Assembly (NCBI GenBank): GCA_937995755.1
Contig: CALKJD010000002.1
Coordinates: 1 to 64,000, forward strand
Source: an uncultured Saprospiraceae bacterium
GTDB lineage: Bacteria; Bacteroidota; Bacteroidia; Chitinophagales; Saprospiraceae
Reading direction: 5' to 3'
DNA length: 64,000 nt
The notes beneath the pieces are model-generated. The model was given only the letters and a program-made list of their open reading frames with translations. It was not told the origin of the DNA and did not search any database. Within the stretch, counting starts at the first letter, position 1; every line of letters starts with the position of its first letter. This document shows, one piece after another, positions 8,775 through 17,552 of the stretch. The translations under genes and the position numbers were made by a program.

Positions 8775-11123
8775 ATGGGCCATTTCAATAAGGTAACGAT
8801 ACTATCACTACTTGGATGCATGATATGTATACTATTAGCTAATACGCTATATGCACAGAATGATCTTGCTATAGGAGATTGGGATTCACACTTACCATAT
8901 GGCGAAGGACAATGGGTGACTCAGAGCGCAGATGAGATTATTTATTCTACAGGCCTAGCCTTGTTGTATATAGACAAAGATGACTTAAACCCAAGATTTG
9001 TTGATAAAGTAAAAGGTCTTAGTGATGTGGGTATTTCAAGACTACAATATGATAAGTTTAATGATCAACTCATTATAGCCTATAGCAATAGTAACATTGA
9101 TATTGTAAGAGGAACTGAGGTTTTTAATCTTCCTTTTATAAAGGAAAACAACAATATACTTGGGGACAGACAAATCAATAATATTTATGTAGCGGATGCT
9201 AACTACGCATATTTATCAACGGCGTTTGGTATCGTTCAATTGGATCTGCAGAGTCTAGAATTTGCGACTACGGTATTTACAGAATTAAGAGTCAATCAAG
9301 TGTCGAGTTTGGGTGAAAGTCTTTTTGCCGCAACAGATGACGGATTATATAAAGTGGAGGCAACACCAGGAGTAAATATTGGAGATTTTGGACAGTGGCA
9401 ATTATTGGGGGAACCGAATGGGCTGCCTAATTTGTACGAGGCTTTACATACGGTAACATATAGTGATGCGGTATATTTTGCAGATGAGAACATTCTTTAT
9501 AAGTCCATAGATGGAAATACATTTACTGCTGTTTATGAAGATCAATTAAGTAACCAAACTATTAAATACCTATCTGCAGAAGGGGCAAAATTGATGGTAG
9601 GTATAAGAGAGGATCCATTCCAAAGTTTCACGTTATTTTATGATGAAAATGATACTTTTTTGAAAGGTGGAGAGGGTTGTATCAATAGAACACTATTTGG
9701 TATAGAGGATGAACAAGGTCGAGTATGGTATGCTGATGAGTGGTATACAATAAGACATATGGAAACCTATACTTCAGGCTGTTCAATGGATACCTATGAT
9801 AGTCCATTCTCGGCAACTGTTAGTGATATTAACACCTATGAGGGTAACGTGTATGTAGCATCAGGTGGTGCCACAGAAAGTTATAACTATGATGCTAATA
9901 ATGGAGGTATCTATATATATGAAGAAGGTAAATGGAATAATATTAATACACTTAATAATCCAGGAGCAGATGGACTTTCTGGTTTAGCTAATTTTTTTAG
10001 AGTTGTAAAGAACCCAATAACGGATAAGGTTTATTTTGGGTCTTTTGGTTTTGGATTAGTCGAATATGATGAAGAGACAAAAGAGCTGATTAGGTACAAT
10101 ACCAATAATAGTAAGCTACAGGGCGCTCAAGGTGATTTTGATAATACGCGTATATCAGGATTGACAGTAGATGATAGAGGAAATCTTTGGATAGCTAATC
10201 ATGCTGCTGAAAGCCCTCTTGTGGTATATACTGCAGATGGCGATTGGCACAATTACGATATTCCACAAAATCAATTTGTTGCTAATGTAAAAGTAGACCA
10301 GCAAGGATACAAGTGGATGATTCTTACTGGCTCAGGAGGAGGAATAATGGTATTTGATGATAACAATACATTGGCCGACCCTACTGATGATAGAACGAGA
10401 CTTATCAACAATGGTAATAGTGAGCTACCTACTAATACAGTCAGAACTTTGGAAGTAGATAATGATGGTAATGTTTGGGTGGGTACATCTGAAGGTGCTG
10501 TAGTATTCGAATGTGGTGGAGCCGCTTTTGACTCAGATGTGTGCAGAGGTGTACACCGAAAAGTAGTAGTAGATGATAACGTGGCGTTTTTGTTAGAGAC
10601 TGAAGATGTATATGCCATAGAGACTGATGGAGGTAATAGGAAATGGTTTGGATCGCGTAATGGCATATTTGTACAATCACCAGATGGGGAGGACCAAATA
10701 ATTAGGTATACTACAGAAAACTCGCCACTATACGATAACACAATTATTGATCTAGAATTTGATCCATTGACTGGAATTATGTGGATCGCAAATAATAAAG
10801 GTCTACAATCCATTAAGACGGAGACTCTTGGTGCAGAAGATAAGCACGCCTCTGAGGTATACGCATATCCCAATCCTGTACGCCCAGACTATGTTGGACC
10901 TATAGCCATAAAAGGCTTAGTAAATGATGCAAGTGTGAAAATCACGGATATCAATGGACGTCTTGTATATGAGACGACGGCATTAGGCGGACAAGCAATC
11001 TGGGATGGTAATGACTACAATGGCAGAAGGGCTGATACTGGCGTATACTTAGTTTTTAGCAGTGGTGGACCAGCATTTGGAACTCCTGATAGTTTTGTAA
11101 GCAAGATCTTCGTTGTTAAGTAA
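8775..11123 (+). CDS. porZ: PorZ-like T9SS beta-propeller protein
   Basis: A 782-residue exported protein. Residues 1-27 form a signal peptide ending in YAQ. Two stretches of propeller-like repeats follow, including segments such as GLTVDDRGNLWIANHA and TLEVDNDGNVWVGTSEG of the two-component-regulator propeller type. The last 85 or so residues (from YPNPVRP at about 698) are a T9SS type A sorting domain, with ITDINGRLVYET and the closing SKIFVVK. Length and layout match PorZ of Porphyromonas gingivalis (about 776 residues), a surface subunit of the T9SS attachment complex that binds A-LPS. Other two-propeller CTD proteins exist, so the name rests on architecture. The next gene encodes a DUF5686 outer-membrane protein. 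Confidence 0.75.
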   Translation: MGHFNKVTILSLLGCMICILLANTLYAQNDLAIGDWDSHLPYGEGQWVTQSADEIIYSTGLALLYIDKDDLNPRFVDKVKGLSDVGISRLQYDKFNDQLIIAYSNSNIDIVRGTEVFNLPFIKENNNILGDRQINNIYVADANYAYLSTAFGIVQLDLQSLEFATTVFTELRVNQVSSLGESLFAATDDGLYKVEATPGVNIGDFGQWQLLGEPNGLPNLYEALHTVTYSDAVYFADENILYKSIDGNTFTAVYEDQLSNQTIKYLSAEGAKLMVGIREDPFQSFTLFYDENDTFLKGGEGCINRTLFGIEDEQGRVWYADEWYTIRHMETYTSGCSMDTYDSPFSATVSDINTYEGNVYVASGGATESYNYDANNGGIYIYEEGKWNNINTLNNPGADGLSGLANFFRVVKNPITDKVYFGSFGFGLVEYDEETKELIRYNTNNSKLQGAQGDFDNTRISGLTVDDRGNLWIANHAAESPLVVYTADGDWHNYDIPQNQFVANVKVDQQGYKWMILTGSGGGIMVFDDNNTLADPTDDRTRLINNGNSELPTNTVRTLEVDNDGNVWVGTSEGAVVFECGGAAFDSDVCRGVHRKVVVDDNVAFLLETEDVYAIETDGGNRKWFGSRNGIFVQSPDGEDQIIRYTTENSPLYDNTIIDLEFDPLTGIMWIANNKGLQSIKTETLGAEDKHASEVYAYPNPVRPDYVGPIAIKGLVNDASVKITDINGRLVYETTALGGQAIWDGNDYNGRRADTGVYLVFSSGGPAFGTPDSFVSKIFVVK

Positions 11124-11222
11124 TCTACTAGCGCTATATATTGCTAAGCTTTTAGATATGAACTGCATTCAATGGTCTCATTTCTGATGATATATCGATG
11201 AACATAAGTTATCCTTATACTA

Positions 11223-11252
11223 ATGTAGATATAGCGGCAACTATATCTACAT
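11223..11252. promoter_or_regulatory. Perfect 12-bp inverted repeat before DUF5686 gene
   Basis: Arms ATGTAGATATAG and CTATATCTACAT flank a 6-nt spacer. The right arm ends 19 bases short of the -7 box at 11272, so it covers the -33 region. No T-run follows, which argues against a simple terminator for porZ (stop 100 bp upstream). It may be an operator or a factor-independent hairpin. Confidence 0.45.
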
Positions 11253-11271
11253 GAGATGAGTTACCTTTGCA

Positions 11272-11279
11272 TAGATTTT
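11272..11279 (+). promoter_or_regulatory. Bacteroidota -7 promoter box (TACCTTTG)
   Basis: Exact TAnnTTTG match 25 nt before the ATG of the DUF5686 gene, leaving a leader of roughly 20 nt. The long inverted repeat at 11223-11252 ends just upstream. Confidence 0.55.
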
Positions 11280-11304
11280 AAGCAATACCCGTTATTAACA
11301 AGCA

Positions 11305-13857
11305 ATGCGAATACTACTTTCAATACTTTTCCTAATATCATCCTCAACAACATTATTAATAGCTCAATCGGTTACTAAGGTATCCGGCAAGATTATAGAT
11401 GCGAATACCAAAGAGCTTCTTCCTTTTGTAAATGTGTCTTTCAAAGGGACTAATGTAGGAGCATCCACAGATATAGACGGCGAATTTGATATTAGTACAA
11501 GATTCCCTAGTGACACCCTTGTAGCCTCTTATATCGGATATGAAGATCAATACTTCATCATTAAGCGCGGTGAAAAACAAAGGATTGACTTTAAGTTACA
11601 GTCCTCTGGGGTTGCCCTTAAGCAAATAGTGTTTACAGAACAGAAAGGTAAGTATAGCAGGAAGAACAATCCATCCCTGGATTTAGCCAAAAAGGTTACT
11701 GCTAACGCATATCAAAATCATCTTAAAGGATTACCATACTATCAATATGATCAGCATGAGGTGGTAAGGATGGACCTTAATAATATTACTGATAAATTTA
11801 AGGAAAGAAGATTTGTTAGAAATTTAGATTTTTTATGGGAATTTGTTGATACATCAGAGATTAACGGCCGAACATTTTTACCGATTTTCTTAAGAGAAAT
11901 AATATCTACTATATACTATCGCAATCAACCAGAAAGTGAAAAAGAATATAGACATGCTGTTAACTATACCAATATTGTAGAGAAGCTTGGTCTTAACACC
12001 ATCAATAATGCGATAGATGCACTCTATACAGACGTAGATGTATATACAGATGTGATTCCTTTATTGGAAAATCAATTTGTTAGTCCGTTGTCCAATGTAA
12101 GTCCAGGTTTTTATAGGTATTATATACAAGACACCACTATTGTTAATGGAAGAGAGGCTATAAATTTAGCTTTCATACCAGAGATAAAAGGAAGTCTTGG
12201 GTTTATAGGAAATATGTATATCTCGAATGACGAAAGATATACTGTATTAAAAATCGACATGGGTATCGTAAAAGATATCAATTTAAATTTTGTTAGAGAC
12301 CTAAGAGTGATACAAGAGTTTGAACCTTATGATGACAATTTTATAAAAGTAAAAGACGAAGTAATAATAGACTACTCTATTACAGAAGATGGATTAGGTG
12401 TTTATGGAAACAAGACCGTCTATTATGATGAATTTAAGTTTGATCCTATAGATGAGAAGAAGTTTTCTAAGGTTGAGAAAATTATTAATAATCCTGATGG
12501 ATTGATTCAGAACCCAAGCTATTGGGAGGAGAGTAGAATAGGTACGCTTAGTAAGAATGATCTAGATACATATGAGTTACGAGATACACTAGTAAATGAT
12601 AAGTATTTCAATAGATATATGTACATGGGAAAAGTCTTGACTTCTGGTTTTGTTCCTATTGGCCCAGTAGAATTTGGACCATGGGCAACATTTGCCAGTT
12701 TCAATGATGTAGAGGGATTTCAACCAAGATTTGGCGGGTGGAGTACTTATGATTTTAGTAAGAGGCTATTACTTCAGTCATATATTTCTTATGGGACCAA
12801 GACAGAGCAATGGAAGTATTCAGCTGGAGCGACTTTTACTTTTAATGAAAATTATAGAGATAACCCAAGGCACTTTATAAGAGCAATAGCAGAGAAGGCA
12901 TCTAGTTTTCCAGGACAAGATTTACAGTTCTTTAGTCCAGATAACGTATTACTATCATTTAGAAGAGGTGAAACTACAAGGATGTTACTTACGGATAAGT
13001 ATGAGTTAATGTATGAAAAAGGTGTAGAAGGATTTAGCTTTAATATAGGTGCAAGACATAAGAACATTATGCCTTATGGATCAACACGATTTTTGGCTAC
13101 TGATCTTGCTCAAGATCAGCAAGTAGAGTTTGACCAAATACAAACCAATGAAGTATTTGGTATGTTTAGATTTGCTCCAAATGAGCAGTATGTACAAGGA
13201 AAACAATACAGAACGCAGATATTAAACGAATATCCAATTTTTACACTTAACTATACTATAGGTATGGATGGTATAGATGGTGGTGATTATAACTATACGA
13301 GATTAGGTCTTAATATATTCAAACAATTTGAGTGGACAAGAACAGGAACGACCGATATTATATTTGATAGCGGAAAAACTTTTGGAACGGTTCCTTATGT
13401 ACTTAACTATATACCTGCAGGAAACCAAACCTATGGGTATTTTTTGAATTCATATAATATGATGAATTTCTTTGAGTTTTCTATGGATCAATATGTTTCA
13501 CTTAATGTTGAACATTACTTTTATGGATTTATATTTAATAGAGTACCATTATTAAGAAGACTGAAGCTAAGAGAGATAGTAACCTTTAAAGGTTTGTATG
13601 GAACGCTGTCTGATAAGAACAATCCACTTTTAGATCCAACGCTGGTTCAATTTACCGAAGGTGAAAATGGTGGGCAGGCTACTTTTACATTGGACGATAA
13701 ACCTTATATAGAAGCAAGTTTTGGAGTATCTAATATATTTAAGATACTAAGAATAGATATTGTAAAGCGGTTTACTCATTTAGATAACCCAAATTTACCG
13801 ACATTATTTGGCACGAAAGGAATGGGGGTTAGAGCTAAATTCTTTGTAGAGTTTTAG
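11305..13857 (+). CDS. DUF5686 / carboxypeptidase-like regulatory domain outer-membrane protein
   Basis: An 850-residue exported protein. Residues 1-20 are a signal peptide ending in IAQ. Residues about 22-100 form a CarboxypepD_reg-like beta-sandwich (VSGKIIDANTKELLPFVNVSFKG shortened here as VSGKIIDANTKELLPF) of the kind that begins many Bacteroidota outer-membrane proteins. The central and C-terminal parts are DUF5686, rich in alternating aromatic strands and ending in FVEF, as expected of an outer-membrane barrel. Function unknown; such proteins are common companions of TonB and surface systems. Its 3' end overlaps the convergent sulfotransferase gene by 23 bp. Confidence 0.8.
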   Translation: MRILLSILFLISSSTTLLIAQSVTKVSGKIIDANTKELLPFVNVSFKGTNVGASTDIDGEFDISTRFPSDTLVASYIGYEDQYFIIKRGEKQRIDFKLQSSGVALKQIVFTEQKGKYSRKNNPSLDLAKKVTANAYQNHLKGLPYYQYDQHEVVRMDLNNITDKFKERRFVRNLDFLWEFVDTSEINGRTFLPIFLREIISTIYYRNQPESEKEYRHAVNYTNIVEKLGLNTINNAIDALYTDVDVYTDVIPLLENQFVSPLSNVSPGFYRYYIQDTTIVNGREAINLAFIPEIKGSLGFIGNMYISNDERYTVLKIDMGIVKDINLNFVRDLRVIQEFEPYDDNFIKVKDEVIIDYSITEDGLGVYGNKTVYYDEFKFDPIDEKKFSKVEKIINNPDGLIQNPSYWEESRIGTLSKNDLDTYELRDTLVNDKYFNRYMYMGKVLTSGFVPIGPVEFGPWATFASFNDVEGFQPRFGGWSTYDFSKRLLLQSYISYGTKTEQWKYSAGATFTFNENYRDNPRHFIRAIAEKASSFPGQDLQFFSPDNVLLSFRRGETTRMLLTDKYELMYEKGVEGFSFNIGARHKNIMPYGSTRFLATDLAQDQQVEFDQIQTNEVFGMFRFAPNEQYVQGKQYRTQILNEYPIFTLNYTIGMDGIDGGDYNYTRLGLNIFKQFEWTRTGTTDIIFDSGKTFGTVPYVLNYIPAGNQTYGYFLNSYNMMNFFEFSMDQYVSLNVEHYFYGFIFNRVPLLRRLKLREIVTFKGLYGTLSDKNNPLLDPTLVQFTEGENGGQATFTLDDKPYIEASFGVSNIFKILRIDIVKRFTHLDNPNLPTLFGTKGMGVRAKFFVEF

Positions 13858-14680
13858 GGTCAAGATATCTAAGCACGTTATACTTATTTTGCATGGTAGT
13901 AATTTCTAGATCTAGTTCACTGGCAATGTATTGTATTTCTGCATGACTTGGTTGAGGTTTCGATTGATGCACAGGCCCTTTCATTTTATTTAATACAGAA
14001 GTCTTTATTGATTGCGGTATTATTTCCTTCATCCACTTAGGTGTGTTGTGTAATATTTTATCGTATCGCGCCAAGAATTTTTGTTGACCCACGCTTTTAT
14101 TTTTAGAGATTGTAGTTGTTTTTTGGGGAGGTGCATCAATAAATTTAACGATAGAATTGATGAATGATGTGTAATCATTTTTTAGATCTATGTAATCTAG
14201 TACTAGTATTGATTCCGATGGAAAAAGGTCTTCATATGCAGCAATTTGAGAAGCATATCTTGATCTATTCATTAAGCCAGGAACTGCACTGAGAGCTTCT
14301 GAAAAATTACAATTGATATAGCCTCTTGAGTGTAAGTGTATGTAGTCTGAAACAATTCGTTCTATTGGATTTCTTACAATGTAAATTATTTTCATTTTTG
14401 GATTATAGTCTCGGATATTTTTGGCTATTGGTAGATTTCCATCTAGATGTTTACTGTAGTCCGTAGAAGCTTCTCCCCAGATTTTCTTTTTGCTGTCAAA
14501 TCCATTGTGATATTCCGATGTATTGTGTTTTGTTACACTAAAGTAATTGGGTTCCTTATCGATATGGATACTAATATCCTCGTGCTGGCCAAGCATGTGA
14601 GAAGTAGCTGTAGTACCAGATTTCATAGCACCTATTATGATAAAATTTACTTTTCGTTTATGGATATTATCGGACATCAT
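13835..14680 (-). CDS. Sulfotransferase domain protein (first of two)
   Basis: A 281-residue cytosolic sulfotransferase. The 5'-phosphosulfate loop reads IIIGAMKSGTTATSHML (about 14-30), and the 3'-phosphate site reads YIVRNPIERIVSDYIH (about 98-113), the two defining PAPS-binding motifs of the family; the closest type is heparan-sulfate-like. It would transfer sulfate from PAPS to a sugar hydroxyl or amine. It is last in a five-gene minus-strand glycan operon (gap of 3 bp to the GT4 gene) and overlaps the convergent DUF5686 gene by 23 bp. Two adjacent ATGs open the frame; either may be used. No PAPS-synthesis genes are in the window. Confidence 0.85.
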   Translation of the reverse strand: MMSDNIHKRKVNFIIIGAMKSGTTATSHMLGQHEDISIHIDKEPNYFSVTKHNTSEYHNGFDSKKKIWGEASTDYSKHLDGNLPIAKNIRDYNPKMKIIYIVRNPIERIVSDYIHLHSRGYINCNFSEALSAVPGLMNRSRYASQIAAYEDLFPSESILVLDYIDLKNDYTSFINSIVKFIDAPPQKTTTISKNKSVGQQKFLARYDKILHNTPKWMKEIIPQSIKTSVLNKMKGPVHQSKPQPSHAEIQYIASELDLEITTMQNKYNVLRYLDPKTLQRI

Positions 14681-14683
14681 AAC

Positions 14684-15823
14684 TTATGATATTATTGAGT
14701 GTACTATTCTTTTAATTTCTGTAATGTTGGCTTCAGAGTTTCTCTTGTGTGCGGCAGTATTTGTATTCTGTTTATATCGGTTAATATCCTCGATAGATGA
14801 ATTTTTAATAGCAGTAGCTAGTGATACTGCGGTGAAATCTTCCGACACTACACCTATGTTATACTCTTTTACAAGATCTGCCATAGCAGGTGTAGGGCCA
14901 ATTACAATTGCCACTCTTCCTTGAATAAATTCAAAAAGTTTATTGGGCAAAGCATAAGTATTGTTAAGATGTGTTGGAAAGAGTAAGTATAAACCTATAT
15001 CATATAAATTAATGGTTTGTTGAATTTCATTAAAAGGAATGCCATCTAATATCGATATCTGATTATTATTTTCTATGAGTTGACATAGATGCTTTTTATA
15101 GGTAGGATTGTTATCCATTAGATATAGATCTAATGAATATTTTTTATCTAAAAGCGAAACAGCGTCTATCATTAATTCTAACCTTCTTGCAGGTATAGCT
15201 GCTCCATGGCTTATGATACGTATTTTAGTTTCGGATGTAGGTCTAGGAAATAGGTCATAGTATTTACACGCATTGTCAAGGAGGGTACAATCGATATTGA
15301 ATTTTTCCTTGTACAATTCTATGATTTGGGGACTCACAGTTGTGAAATGCTTTACATGAGATAAATGATTTGTGAAGATCCACTCTTCGTACTCTTGTTG
15401 TGCTTTAGAAAAACTTCCTGTCATACGATCATCCATGTAGTATTCATGAAGGTCGCAATATATAGGAGTGCTTTTGTTTTTGGCTAATCTATCTGCAATT
15501 GGTAAAGATTCTGTTTCATTACAGATAATAATATCATAAGTGTTTTCTTTTAAGGTCTTGTATACTCGTTTGTTATTTTTGTTCCAGTAAAGAGATTTGT
15601 ATTGTTTAGTGACCAGTTTTGTTATTTCTGTTATTCTGTTGGTTTTGGAACCTCTACTATCTAGTTCGAATAAATCGAGATCATGCTCTACACCGGTGTG
15701 TTTACTTATATTTCTTCCAACACACGTTAAACTATATTCTTTATGCAGAGCCTCTATTTGTTTGATTACTCTAGGGTCTCTTTCTAAATTTGTTTTGCAG
15801 AGAATAAGTATTTTCTTTTTCAT
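14684..15823 (-). CDS. Glycosyltransferase, GT-B fold (GT4-like)
   Basis: A 379-residue GT-B enzyme. The N-terminal half has KKKILILCKTNLERDPRV, common in Bacteroidota GT4-like enzymes, and LHEYYMDDR, a segment often seen in surface-polysaccharide GTs. The C-terminal half contains IRIISHGAAIPARRLELMI, where the donor-binding domain begins, and LPNKLFEFIQGRVAIVIGP (about 320), the NK-FEF nucleotide-sugar region. It lies between the two sulfotransferase genes with gaps of 2-3 bp, so it most likely builds the same glycan that they sulfate. Donor and linkage unknown. Confidence 0.8.
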   Translation of the reverse strand: MKKKILILCKTNLERDPRVIKQIEALHKEYSLTCVGRNISKHTGVEHDLDLFELDSRGSKTNRITEITKLVTKQYKSLYWNKNNKRVYKTLKENTYDIIICNETESLPIADRLAKNKSTPIYCDLHEYYMDDRMTGSFSKAQQEYEEWIFTNHLSHVKHFTTVSPQIIELYKEKFNIDCTLLDNACKYYDLFPRPTSETKIRIISHGAAIPARRLELMIDAVSLLDKKYSLDLYLMDNNPTYKKHLCQLIENNNQISILDGIPFNEIQQTINLYDIGLYLLFPTHLNNTYALPNKLFEFIQGRVAIVIGPTPAMADLVKEYNIGVVSEDFTAVSLATAIKNSSIEDINRYKQNTNTAAHKRNSEANITEIKRIVHSIIS

Positions 15824-15825
15824 AT

Positions 15826-16671
15826 CTACAATTTTTCTAGAGTGTCAATCCAGTCAGTAATATCAAAATCTACTATACTTTGAAAGCCTTTCATTTCTGG
15901 CAGCAATTCTTGTTTAATAAACCTCTTGGTAGTAGTGTTTAGTGTGATTGACATATTCTTGTTTCTACTATGATAGTATCTTGACTTGACAAATTCCGTT
16001 ACACTTTTGGGAAAACTTGATTTAATATATTGGTAAATCTTATTGGTGAGAATAAAGTCTATTGACTTAGGCATTCGATAATCAGAGTCTGCTGCATTAT
16101 CTGTTAAGATCGAACGATCAAACTTTGTTTGTAGATCTAAAAAATTGATAAGCTTATCTTCATATTCAATGTTGTTAAGATCTTCGGTTTTTATGACTTC
16201 TATATTTGATCTTCCAAATAATGCTATATAGATTTTTATTTGACTGTAGTATTTACTACAGTCAATAAGTAATTTATTTACAATGATGGATTCATCCAAA
16301 CTATTTGCGACATCTCCTCTTTCATAAGTCATTCTATAGTGTGATATGATTCTGTCAATTGGATTTCTTACTAAGTATATTATTTTGGCATTGCGATTAT
16401 ATGAATGTATTGCTTTAGCGATTTGGTAAGTGTTTTTTAATAGCGCAGTGTATTCGGTGGAGGCGTCTAGCTGTATCTTTTTCGACCAATCAAATAATGA
16501 ATGATAAGTATTTATATCTAAGGAATTACTGCCACTGAAAAAATTGGGTTCTTTAATTTTGGATAATGAAACATCAATATGCGAGTTGAGAAAATTAGCT
16601 AAGCTAGTAGTTCCACTTTTACGTGAGCCAACCAAAAAAACACCAACCTCTTTTATAGTTGTATTTTCCAT
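15826..16671 (-). CDS. Sulfotransferase domain protein (second of two)
   Basis: A 281-residue sulfotransferase of the same length as its neighbour at 13835-14680 but clearly diverged from it. The PAPS loops are FLVGSRKSGTTSLANFL (about 13-29) and YLVRNPIDRIISHYRMTY (about 97-114). Gaps to the flanking GT4 and GT2 genes are 2 bp each, so translation is probably coupled. Two paralogues of differing sequence in one operon suggest sulfation at two positions or on two residues of one glycan; that is inference. Confidence 0.85.
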   Translation of the reverse strand: MENTTIKEVGVFLVGSRKSGTTSLANFLNSHIDVSLSKIKEPNFFSGSNSLDINTYHSLFDWSKKIQLDASTEYTALLKNTYQIAKAIHSYNRNAKIIYLVRNPIDRIISHYRMTYERGDVANSLDESIIVNKLLIDCSKYYSQIKIYIALFGRSNIEVIKTEDLNNIEYEDKLINFLDLQTKFDRSILTDNAADSDYRMPKSIDFILTNKIYQYIKSSFPKSVTEFVKSRYYHSRNKNMSITLNTTTKRFIKQELLPEMKGFQSIVDFDITDWIDTLEKL

Positions 16672-16673
16672 TA

Positions 16674-17552
16674 TTATTGAATTAGTCCTTTTAGTCTTTG
16701 AAGTAATAACTGTGTCTTATGAATATAGGCTATATCTTGAGAATTGTTTATTCTAGAAGCCATGGTGTAATTGTATTTTGCTGCAGTGAGTATATAATCT
16801 TTTACCTTAGTTGTTTTAATATTTTGTATTTCTTTTTTGTCCATAAATAACAACAATTGTTTATAGTTATTATCCAATGTTTGGATCACAGATTTTTGCA
16901 ATTGTATGTAACCTTCAGAGATGTTATCAAATATCTTATTGATTGTTCTATTACTATGTTGGTGAACTTTGCTCGTCACAAAATCTATTGTAGTAAAATC
17001 ATTATTAACTAGTATGGGTATGAAGAAATGAAAATCTTCTCCATAGTATAATTCATTATTAAATCTGTTTGACTTAATTATTGTTTTTGGAAAGCAAAAT
17101 GGCATTAAATTGAAATATCCTTCTAAACATTGAATTATACATTCTTTCTTGTTTAGTGCTGGCAATATTTCTGAAGTATATCCATTATCCATTAGTCTTA
17201 CTCCAGCAAGAATTGTGTTATTGGGTTGGTGCAATATTGTTTTTTCGAATTCTGATAAATACTCTGGTAATAATTCATCATCACTATCAAGAAAACAAAT
17301 GTAGGCACCTACGGACTCTCCTATTCCTATATTTCTAGAATAGCTTCTTCCTTTGTTTTCTTGGTAAAAGTATTTTATTTTGCTGTTTTTTAAATCTTGA
17401 ATATACTTTTCCGTATCATCTGTTGATCCGTCATTGACAATTATTAATTCCCAATTATCATATTCTTGTATCAATACACTTTCAACTGCCCTTTGGAGCA
17501 TTCTACGCCTATTGTATGTTGGAATGATGATAGAAAATAATGGAGTTGTCAT
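16674..17552 (-). CDS. Glycosyltransferase family 2
   Basis: A 292-residue GT-A enzyme. It opens with FSIIIPTYNRRRMLQRAVES, then VNDGSTDDTEKYI (about 39-51) and the metal-binding CFLDSDDELLPEY (about 87-99) with its DSDD. GRSYSRNIGIGES is also typical. The C-terminal 100 residues are less conserved and probably set acceptor specificity. The ATG overlaps the asnB stop codon by one base, so translation is likely coupled. It probably extends the repeat unit of the sulfated glycan. Confidence 0.88.
   Translation of the reverse strand: MTTPLFSIIIPTYNRRRMLQRAVESVLIQEYDNWELIIVNDGSTDDTEKYIQDLKNSKIKYFYQENKGRSYSRNIGIGESVGAYICFLDSDDELLPEYLSEFEKTILHQPNNTILAGVRLMDNGYTSEILPALNKKECIIQCLEGYFNLMPFCFPKTIIKSNRFNNELYYGEDFHFFIPILVNNDFTTIDFVTSKVHQHSNRTINKIFDNISEGYIQLQKSVIQTLDNNYKQLLLFMDKKEIQNIKTTKVKDYILTAAKYNYTMASRINNSQDIAYIHKTQLLLQRLKGLIQ

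Noticed and set aside
10271-10873. 200-codon open frame on the minus strand inside porZ
   Set aside because: It is antisense to a well-supported secreted protein, has biased Ser/Leu/Pro composition typical of shadow frames and no recognisable motif.
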